A DNA stretch of 5,809 nucleotides, from positions 1 through 5,809 of the forward strand of contig CACYEJ010000176.1 of NCBI GenBank assembly GCA_902773395.1. Reading direction: 5' to 3'. The DNA is from an uncultured Ruminococcus sp. GTDB taxonomy: Bacteria > Bacillota_A > Clostridia > Oscillospirales > Acutalibacteraceae. Both the position numbers and the translations under genes were made by a program. How positions within the stretch are numbered: position 1 is the first letter of the stretch; each line of letters begins with the position of its first letter. Shown here piece by piece: positions 1-5,809 of this stretch. The notes beneath the pieces are model-generated. The model was not told where the DNA came from. It saw nothing but the letters and a program-made list of their open reading frames with translations, and did not search any database.

Positions 1-1
1 G

Positions 2-175
2 TCAGACGAGGAAAACGGAACATATAACCGTGTAGCAAATACCTCAGAATTAAATTACAAGATAGAATCAATTGATACAACAATAAAACATTATTTCAAA
101 GTAAGAGCCTATTTAACAGACTCCGGAAAAGAAGTGTACGGTGAATTCTCCGAGATAAAATCATCAACGTGTACT
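2..175 (+). repeat. FN3-like unit 1 (partial, 5' end cut)
   Basis: Only the C-terminal two thirds of this unit is present (residues 1-58). It has the signature strand HYFKVRAY at residues 30-37 and the closing VYGEFSEIKSS at 45-55. The opening residues (EENGTY, 3-8) and the closing segment match those of unit 5 (EENGTY at 375-380; IYGDWSEIKSG at 417-427) better than those of its direct neighbours, which hints at an older multi-unit duplication in the N-terminal array. Confidence 0.8.
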
Positions 176-3100
176 TTTTATGCTCCGAAAATTATTTCCG
201 CTGTCAATGACAAGAGCAGAAAGGTTACTGTTAAATGGGACAGCGTAAATGGTGTGGACGGTTATACCATTTACATGGCTAAGGGCACAGAGAACAGCAG
301 TTTTACAGCACAGGCTAGTACCGCAAACACTACGTTTACAAAATTCAGTTTGACAGTCGGTGAGAATTATTACTTTAAAGTAAGAGGATATTATTACAAG
401 GACGGCAGTACATCAAAAAGCTTTACTCCATTTTCTCCAATTGTTAAAGCAGATTTTATAAAAGGTACTGTATCTTCGGTGAAAATGTCTAATATTGGAA
501 ATAACAGTATAAAAGTTACATGGACTCCCGATGATAAAGCAGTCAAATATAATGTGTATCTCTCTGATAGTGAAAATGGTATTGGCGAAAAGATTGCTGA
601 TACTCAAAACTCAGAATATATATTGACAAATCTTACTCCAAAGCAGACTTATTATGTAAGCGTAAGTCCGGTGTATATTGTAGACGAAAACGAGGTTGAG
701 GGTTTCCTCTCTGATGTCGTGAAGGAGAATTGCACTATACCGGCAGTTCAAAATTTACAGGCAGTCGGTTCAGGTTCCGGAAAAGTTACCCTGACTTGGG
801 ATCCGGTTGAAGGTGCGGATTTGTATAATGTGTACTATTCAGAAGAGCCTGACGGAACATATTCAAGCTTTAACACTGTAAAAAACTGCACTGTAACTAA
901 GAGCAAGCTTACAGCCGGTAAGGTTTATTATTTCAAGATTCGTGCTATTTACATTGACAATGAAGGTGTGTATAAATATTCTCCATATTCGGAATACGTA
1001 CAAAGTATTTCTGGTTTGGATAAGGTTTATTTAAAAACACCGATTCCTTATGGCAAGGGAAAAATATCATTATCATGGACTGCCGTTACCGATGCAGAGA
1101 GCTACGAAATTGAAATGGCAACAGAGGAAAACGGTACGTATGAAAATATAGGTACTGTAACAGGCGAAGCTTTTGTATATGAACAGGCAGAGTTTGGAAA
1201 TACATACTTTTTCAAGACAAGAGCTTTGTATAAATTTGATAATGAAAATATATATGGTGATTGGTCTGAAATTAAGAGCGGCGTTTCGGGCATTGATACA
1301 CCTGAAAATGTAATTGCTGTTGGAAATAAAAACGGTAAGGTTGATATTAGCTGGGATTCCAGCACAGGTGCAGATTTGTATTCTATCTATATGTCCGAGG
1401 GCGATGAAGAACACTATTTTGCTTTAACAAATGTTGCCGAAACATCTTTCTCAAAAGCAAGCTTAAATGTAGGTCAGAAGTATTATTTTAAAGTTCGATG
1501 CAGTTATCCAGTTGGTGAAAAGAGAATATATTCTGAATTTTCTGATTCAACCTCAGTCAGCGTTCCTCTAGCAAGTGCTAATATTACTGATATTGCTTAT
1601 ATGAACGAAAAGGGAATTCGATTGGTTTGGAAACCTGTTTCAAGTGCAACGCAGTATCGTATCTATAAGAAATCAGCAGTTGAGGAAGAGTGGGCAGAGG
1701 CGGCTGTAATAGATGATTTGGAAAATCTTGTTTGGATTGACGAAGACGCTGTTGCAGGCGAAAGCTATAGATACGCTGTAGAAAGCGTATGCTTCAATGA
1801 TTACGGAACTACATTGGGTTACATAGATGAAAACGGCATTGAGTGTGCTGCTGTACTTCCGACATATGAGATTGACACAACGTCTATTCCTTTCTATACG
1901 AGGTACATAAACGAACCCACTTACTGCGAAGCTACTAACAGTTATCTTACAATTCGCTCCTATCTTGACAGACTTGACGAGTTGGGCGGCGGAACAATGG
2001 TAGTTGCAGCCGGTGATTATTATTTCTACGGATCTATCTATATTCCGTCTAATGTTACAATTGTGCTTGAAGATGGCGTAAACTTTATTAAGACGCAATC
2101 AAATCCGTTAATTCAGTTTATCGCTCAAAGCGATAGAGATGCAGGAACTAAGTTTAGCAGATATAACGGTGTTCATGATTCTTCTATTATTTGTAAAGAA
2201 GGAACGGCGTCTCTCAAGCAAAATAATTTGTCGGGCAATCTGATAATGATGGCTCACACTAAAAATATTCTTTTTGATAATATCACCTTTGAAGGAAGCA
2301 CAGGCGGCGCACATAACATTGAGCTTGATGCTTCACAGAATGTTGAAATCAAGAATTGTACATTTAACGGCAGTGCCCAAGATGTTGATGCCGGCACTCC
2401 GAAAGAGGCAATCAATCTGGATACGCCTGATTTGAATACAAATGGTTTTGAGGCTAGCTATACAACATATGATATGACTGCAAATGATAATATATATATT
2501 CACGATTGTGTATTCAATAATCATCTTGTAGCAGTTGGATCTCATATGTACAGCGAAGAGTATCCTCATAAGAATGTTCGAATTATTGATAATGAAATTG
2601 ATGATTGTGTTTACTATGCAATTGGAGCAATGTATTGGGATAATCCGGTTATTACAGGAAACACTTTTACCAATATTGCACTTGATGAAGAAGCGGAAGA
2701 GCGTAGATTTGTTATCAAGCTTACAGGTGTAAAACATGCTATTGTTTCCGATAATGTTATTGACAGAGCGATGTACTTTTTATATGTAGGAACAGCTTAC
2801 TATAATCAATATTGGTCAGACGCACTTCAGGCTTATCCGCATTATGAGTGTGAGATGACTGATGAGGAAATGGAAGCACTGTACAATAATACGTTTACTC
2901 ATGTTGAATACCCGTATGCTTATATTTATAATGATACAGGAAAGGTTAAAACCTTCCTAATCGGCAACGAAGCCGGCATGGAATATACAGTTACTCCTAC
3001 CGATGCGTCATGCCGTAAAAAGTATACAGCAAGAACTACGCCGGCTTATAATGAGAAAACAGCTTGCTATTATATGCTTAGATCGTATCTTGAAGAGCTG

Positions 3101-5809
3101 GATAGTATAGGCGGCGGTACGCTTACTCTTAAAGAAGGCGTATACGAAATATCTAATGTTCTGTTTATACCTTCAAATACCAAGGTTATTCTTGAAAAAG
3201 GTGCTGTTATTAGGAAAACTACTGATACGGGTACAGAGCTGCTTACTCCGTCAACAGAATTGTTCTGTATGCAGCATGCTTCTGAAAGCAAAGCTATAGG
3301 TTTGAAAGAAAACTACAGCAGCAGCAGCGACTGCGGAATTTATGGTTCAGGCACAATTGATATGAACGGTACTCAGGCTACTGCAATTGTGTTCTCACAG
3401 AATAGTACAGCCGAGGTATCGGGCATAAGGTTTATCGGTAATCAGAGCGGAAAATATATCGCAGTTAATTCAGCTGAAAATATTAGTATTTCGGATTGTT
3501 CCTTTGAAGGTGACAGTAATTCTTCAAGCCGTGCGATTATTATTTCCACAATGTATTATGATAATCCTTGCAGAAATATTAATATCACAGATTGTGATTT
3601 CTCCGGCTTTGGTTATGCTGTCATTGACGGTAAAACCGTAAAAGATTTTTGCTCAAGTAACGTGAATATTTTAAATAACACCTTTACAAATTGCGTAAAT
3701 GGAGATATAATGTTAATTGGTGCTGACAGCCTGACGTTAAAAGGAAACTTGTTTGATACGATTTCAAATGAATTAAATGCAGCGGTACATCTCGTTGGAG
3801 TTTCCAATTTGACTGTTCATTCAAACGCATTTAAAAATCTTCCTTTTACCCTGAGATTTAAAGTTGATGAGGTTTATACATCAAATGCAATAACGGCAGA
3901 TGATGTTCAGGAAATGGTTATTAATAACGAATTTATTGACATTGTTAATACGTTTATTCCTTATACTTTGAATTATGGTGAAGAACAGAAGTTCTGTTAT
4001 TTCGTAGATCTTGACGCTCCTGTAATTAAGAAGGCATACAGCGAGAAGCTGCATGAAGTTGTATTGGAATGGGAGCCTGTTGATAATGCAGAGGGATATG
4101 TAATTCTGCGTTCGGATTCACCAGACGGCGAGTACACTATTGTAAAGAATACTCCTGATACGAATATTACATTTAATGATCTTACTACTGGAAAACAGTA
4201 TTTCTTTAAGGTTAGAGGTTACTATTATATTGGCGAAAATATGGTAAGGGGCGAATTAACAGATCCTATTCCAGTTACTGTATTCAACCTTGCTGCTCCT
4301 GAAGAAATAACTGCAAAATCAGATCATCCAACATCTGTAAAAATGGAGTGGACACCTGTACCTTATGCAGACGGATATAGTATTTATAGAGCGTTCGAGC
4401 CCTATGAAGATTTTGTTTGCATAGCATCTACAGATAGTCCTAACTATACTAAGAATGATTGCTATTTTGGAACTACATATTATTTCAAGGTTAGAGCATT
4501 CTACAAAGAAAACGATATGCAGTTTATGTCATACGATTATTCTGATATAGTATGTGTTACAACACCTGAGATTGCACAAGCTAAAATAACAGAGGCTGCT
4601 CCGAACACATTAGATTCTATTATTGTAAAATGGGAGCCTGTTGAATATGCTGATGGATATTCAGTATATGTTTCAGATTCGGCAGACGGCGATTTTATAC
4701 CATGGTCGAATTCAGAACAAACTGAATATATAAGAAATAATTGTGAGCCTGATGTGGAGATATTCTTCAAGGTCAGAGCATATTATCTCAATAATAACGG
4801 CGAAAAGGTATTTGGCAGATTCTCAGACGTTATGTCCGCAAAGACCGGCTTGCCTCCGGTTGAGAATGTAACTGTAAACAATACCGGAAGCAGCAGACTA
4901 ACTTTAAACTGGGTCGCTTTAGAGGGTGTCGAGGGCTATAGTATTTATATGTCGGATTCTCCGGACGGAGAGTACGATTGTGTAGCCAGTGTTACAGATA
5001 CGACTTATACAAAATATGATTTGCTTGCAGAGCATACTTATTACTTTAAGGTTCGTGGCTATACAGAAAATAAGAGATATTTCTCTGCTTATTCAGATGT
5101 AGAACACGGTACAGTCGTATCACCAGACAGAGTTGCACCGGCTGAGGTAATCGGATTGGGCAATCGAGGAATCAAAGCGACTTGGGAGCCACTTGGTTAC
5201 GCCGAAGGTTACGAGGTTTATGTCTGCACAGAAGAAGATTCAACATATGTATTAGTAGGTGAAACAACCAGAAACGAATACACGATGAAGAATCTTGATA
5301 AAACAAAGTATTATGTACGAGTACGTGCATATGTAACAGTGAATGAAGAAAGAGTATACGGAGATTTGTCGTTCGCAAGAAGCAGCTATCCGGGAGTAGG
5401 AAATATCGAAAACCTGACAGTAGAAAACAGCGGAAGCAATAGACTTAAAGTTTCTTGGAATGCGGTAGACGATGTAGACGGCTATACAGTTTATATGTCC
5501 GAAACATTAGACGGAGAGTTTACAGCAGTAGACAGCACGACAGAACCAATGTATACAAAGTATAATCTTGAAACAGGCAAAACATATTACTTCAAGGTTA
5601 GAGCATATGTAGGCGATAAGTTATATTTCTCGGAATTTTCTAATATTGCCAGTGCAACGCTTTATTCTCCAAATCAGGTTGCACCAGCCGAAGTAACAGG
5701 CACAGGCAGCCGAGCAATTAAAGTTACTTGGGAAGCAATCGAAGCAGCCGAAGGATATGAGCTATACGCTTGCACAGAAGAAGATTCAACATATGTATTA
5801 GTAGGAGAA
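2..5809 (+). CDS. Giant modular extracellular protein: FN3 array, two beta-helix modules, FN3 array (partial at both ends)
   Basis: Frame 2 is open across the entire window: 1,936 codons with no stop, and the reading frame makes domain sense from the first to the last codon. Residue numbers used in this annotation start at the codon at position 2. Visible order: FN3-like units (residues 1-620), beta-helix module 1 (about 632-1000), beta-helix module 2 (about 1008-1338), FN3-like units (1339-1936, continuing). The protein is rich in Tyr, Asp, Glu, Asn and Thr and has no hydrophobic membrane segment in this part, as expected of a secreted protein. The start, signal peptide and C-terminal anchor lie outside, so location is inferred from domain type. 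FN3 arrays in bacteria usually act as spacers or carbohydrate-associated modules; beta-helix modules are typical of polysaccharide lyases, glycosidases and adhesins. The exact substrate cannot be read from the sequence. A phage tail or adhesin role is a less likely alternative. The coding call is near certain; the function is tentative. Confidence 0.96.
182..454 (+). repeat. FN3-like unit 2
   Basis: Residues 61-151. A complete unit: core Trp at residue 79 in KVTVKWDSV, the 'GVDGYTIYM' strand at 84-92, and YYFKVRGY at 123-130, closing with FSPIVKA. This is the canonical pattern for the array: beta-strand B with Trp, strand C with Tyr, strand F with YYFKVR. Confidence 0.85.
455..733 (+). repeat. 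FN3-like unit 3 (divergent)
   Basis: Residues 152-244. Core Trp at 174 (SIKVTWTP) and the strand YNVYLSDS at 183-190 are kept. The usual YYFKVRAY strand is altered to YYVSVSPV (217-224), losing the Lys and Arg found in most other units. The spacing from the unit 2 Trp is 95 residues, the longest in the array. Confidence 0.8.
734..1012 (+). repeat. FN3-like unit 4
   Basis: Residues 245-337. Starts with a typical proline-led linker (IPAVQNLQAV). Core Trp at 266 in KVTLTWDPVEGADLYNVY, the hairpin segment EEPDGTY at 281-287, and YYFKIRAI at 309-316. Good match to the array consensus. Confidence 0.85.
1013..1285 (+). repeat. FN3-like unit 5
   Basis: Residues 338-428. Core Trp at 359 (KISLSWTAV), strand SYEIEMA at 367-373, EENGTY at 375-380 and YFFKTRAL at 402-409. 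Its end, IYGDWSEIKSG, resembles the end of unit 1. Confidence 0.83.
1289..1567 (+). repeat. FN3-like unit 6
   Basis: Residues 430-522. Core Trp at 451 (KVDISWDSSTGADLYSIYM) and YYFKVRCS at 494-501, closing with YSEFSDSTSVSVP. The strand-C segment 'GADLY' is shared with unit 4, suggesting these two are close relatives. Confidence 0.85.
1568..1861 (+). repeat. FN3-like unit 7 (divergent, next to the beta-helix)
   Basis: Residues 523-620. The core Trp at 543 (IRLVWKPVSSATQYRIY) keeps exact 92-residue spacing from unit 6. The late strand is SYRYAVES (588-595) instead of YYFKVRAY, and extra Trp residues occur at 564 and 578. It is the last unit before the beta-helix, so the divergence may reflect packing against that domain. 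It could instead be a different Ig-like fold that fell into register. Confidence 0.7.
1895..3001 (+). other. Right-handed parallel beta-helix module 1 (pectate-lyase-like fold)
   Basis: About residues 632-1000. The N-cap reads Y-L-x-x-R-S-Y-L-D-R-L-D-E-L-GGGT (648-665), then a G-D-Y strand and IPSN (681-684), the typical entry of pectate-lyase-3-like beta-helices. Short rungs follow: NILFDNITF (756-763), NVEIKNCTF (780-788), NIYIHDCVF (830-838), NVRIIDNEI (858-866), PVITGNTF (882-889), HAIVSDNVI (912-920) and NNTF (962-965). Candidate functional residues are E774 and D776 in HNIELD, E802 and D807 in KEAINLDTPD, and S847-H848 in VAVGSH; similar segments recur in Clostridial beta-helix proteins as I remember them. 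Such folds often belong to polysaccharide lyases or glycoside hydrolases that bind acidic or neutral glycans, but no family-specific catalytic triad can be assigned. The fold call is firm; the enzyme call is a guess. Confidence 0.8.
3023..4015 (+). other. Right-handed parallel beta-helix module 2 (diverged duplicate of module 1)
   Basis: About residues 1008-1338. The N-cap repeats that of module 1: MLRSYLEELDSIGGGT (1025-1040), then EGVYEI and IPSN (1056-1059). Rungs include GIRFIG (1141-1146), NISISDCSF (1160-1168), NINITDCDF (1192-1200), NVNILNNTF (1220-1228), SLTLKGNLF (1243-1251), NLTVHSNAF (1269-1277) and MVINNEF (1305-1311). There is also a GIYGSGTIDMNG segment (1112-1123), a glycine-rich rung seen in many beta-helix polysaccharide enzymes. 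It is about 30 residues shorter than module 1 between matching landmarks, mostly because the loop after KEAINLDTPD is absent. Several polar residues of module 1 are replaced here (E774 by A1154, D776 by N1156, E802 by R1177, D807 by S1182), so this copy may be non-catalytic or have a different ligand. Confidence 0.8.
4016..4282 (+). repeat. FN3-like unit 8
   Basis: Residues 1339-1427, directly after beta-helix 2 with almost no linker. Core Trp at 1357 (VVLEWEPVDNAEGYVIL), SPDGEYT at 1373-1379 and YFFKVRGY at 1400-1407. It starts the C-terminal FN3 array. Confidence 0.85.
4283..4564 (+). repeat. FN3-like unit 9
   Basis: Residues 1428-1521. Core Trp at 1450 (SVKMEWTPVPYADGYSIY) and YYFKVRAF at 1493-1500. 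The unit starts with a proline-containing linker (NLAAPEEITA) and ends in SDIVCVTT. Confidence 0.85.
4565..4846 (+). repeat. FN3-like unit 10
   Basis: Residues 1522-1615. Core Trp at 1544 (IIVKWEPVEYADGYSVY) and IFFKVRAY at 1587-1594. The 'WxPVxYADGYS' stretch is shared with unit 9, so units 9 and 10 are close relatives. Confidence 0.85.
4847..5122 (+). repeat. FN3-like unit 11 (first half of the 182-residue repeat)
   Basis: Residues 1616-1707. Core Trp at 1637 (RLTLNWVALEGVEGYSIYM) and YYFKVRGY at 1680-1687. It matches unit 13 much better than unit 12: both have 'VENxTVxNxGSxRL' or a close variant, YTKYxL, and a short tip before YFS. Confidence 0.85.
5123..5392 (+). repeat. FN3-like unit 12 (second half of the 182-residue repeat)
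   Basis: Residues 1708-1797. Opens with RVAPAEV, core Trp at 1728 (GIKATWEPLGYAEGYEVY), CTEEDSTYVLVGE at 1742-1754 and YYVRVRAY at 1770-1777. The partner of this unit is unit 14, exactly 182 residues downstream. Confidence 0.85.
5393..5668 (+). repeat. FN3-like unit 13
   Basis: Residues 1798-1889. Core Trp at 1819 (RLKVSWNAVDDVDGYTVYM) and YYFKVRAY at 1862-1869. It is the second copy of unit 11 in the higher-order repeat. Confidence 0.85.
5669..5809 (+). repeat. FN3-like unit 14 (partial, 3' end cut)
   Basis: Residues 1890-1936, about the first half of a unit. Opens with QVAPAEV, core Trp at 1910 (AIKVTWEAIEAAEGYELY), then CTEEDSTYVLVGE identical to unit 12. The array evidently continues past the window. 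Confidence 0.85.

Larger units (their letters stand above)
4847..5809 (+). repeat. Higher-order tandem repeat, period 546 bp (two FN3 units, 182 residues)
   Basis: Units 11 and 12 together repeat as units 13 and 14. The core Trp residues are exactly 182 apart in both pairs (1637 to 1819; 1728 to 1910). At the DNA level the 35 bases at 5225-5259 recur without change at 5771-5805, a match not required by protein conservation alone. The second copy is cut by the window edge, and further copies may follow. Confidence 0.85.

Noticed and set aside
1073..1414. Overlapping open frames of 113 and 87 codons on the - strand (1073-1414 and 1102-1365)
   Set aside because: Two antisense frames cover the same FN3 units, both without recognisable features. 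They are shadows of units 5 and 6.
1856..1870. LPTYE, reminiscent of a sortase LPxTG signal
   Set aside because: It lacks the T-G, sits in the middle of the protein and is followed by no hydrophobic segment or basic tail.
1673..2098. Open frame of 141 codons on the - strand
   Set aside because: It lies antisense to the continuous + strand gene, its translation has no recognisable domain, and there is no sign of its own promoter or ribosome site. It is a shadow of the coding strand.
2484..2500. AT-rich run resembling a promoter -10 region
   Set aside because: It lies inside the coding frame (NDNIYI), no paired -35 element is apparent, and no gene starts after it.
2535..2732. Open frame of 65 codons on the + strand in another frame
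   Set aside because: It is fully inside beta-helix module 1, where frame 2 codes for clear rungs (NVRIIDNEI, PVITGNTF). It has no domain of its own.
2333..2737. Open frame of 134 codons on the - strand, Cys- and Ile-rich
   Set aside because: It is antisense to beta-helix module 1. Its composition is what reverse-complemented Asn-, Asp- and Ile-rich codons give, and no motif is present.
3317..3328. Four AGC triplets, a possible microsatellite
   Set aside because: Only four in-frame units encoding Ser-Ser-Ser-Ser. It is too short to suggest phase variation, and a change of one triplet would not shift the frame.

Overview
The whole window is the inside of one very large gene on the + strand. 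Frame 2 (positions 2 to 5809) is open for 1,936 consecutive codons without a stop. Neither the start codon nor the stop codon is in the window, so the signal peptide, any cell-wall anchor, the promoter and the terminator are all outside it. I see no second gene, RNA gene, mobile element or intergenic stretch.

The encoded protein is a modular extracellular type. In order it has about seven fibronectin type III (FN3)-like units (the first cut by the window edge), then two consecutive right-handed parallel beta-helix (pectate-lyase-like fold) modules, then at least seven more FN3-like units (the last cut by the window edge). The FN3 units are recognised by a core Trp recurring every 91-95 residues, an 'A-x-GY-x-hY' segment after it, and a late strand close to YYFKVRAY. 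The beta-helix modules each begin with a 'LRSYL..LD..GGGT...G.Y' cap and an 'IPSN' strand, followed by rungs containing NNTF, NCTF or DCSF.

The two beta-helix modules resemble each other from the N-cap to the last rung, so they look like an ancient internal duplication. The second copy has lost several acidic and polar residues that the first keeps. The FN3 units at the 3' end form a younger higher-order repeat of 182 residues (546 bp), with a 35-bp perfect DNA match between copies.

The organism is probably an AT-rich Gram-positive anaerobe of the Clostridia (for example a gut Ruminococcus or Lachnospiraceae relative). This rests on AT-rich codon use (AGA for Arg, frequent ATA, GTT and GTA) and on the FN3 plus beta-helix architecture, which is familiar from such genomes. 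The assignment is inference. The likely role is a secreted or surface-attached giant protein that binds or cleaves a polysaccharide, with the FN3 arrays as spacers holding the paired beta-helices away from the cell. Enzymatic activity is not demonstrated by anything visible here.
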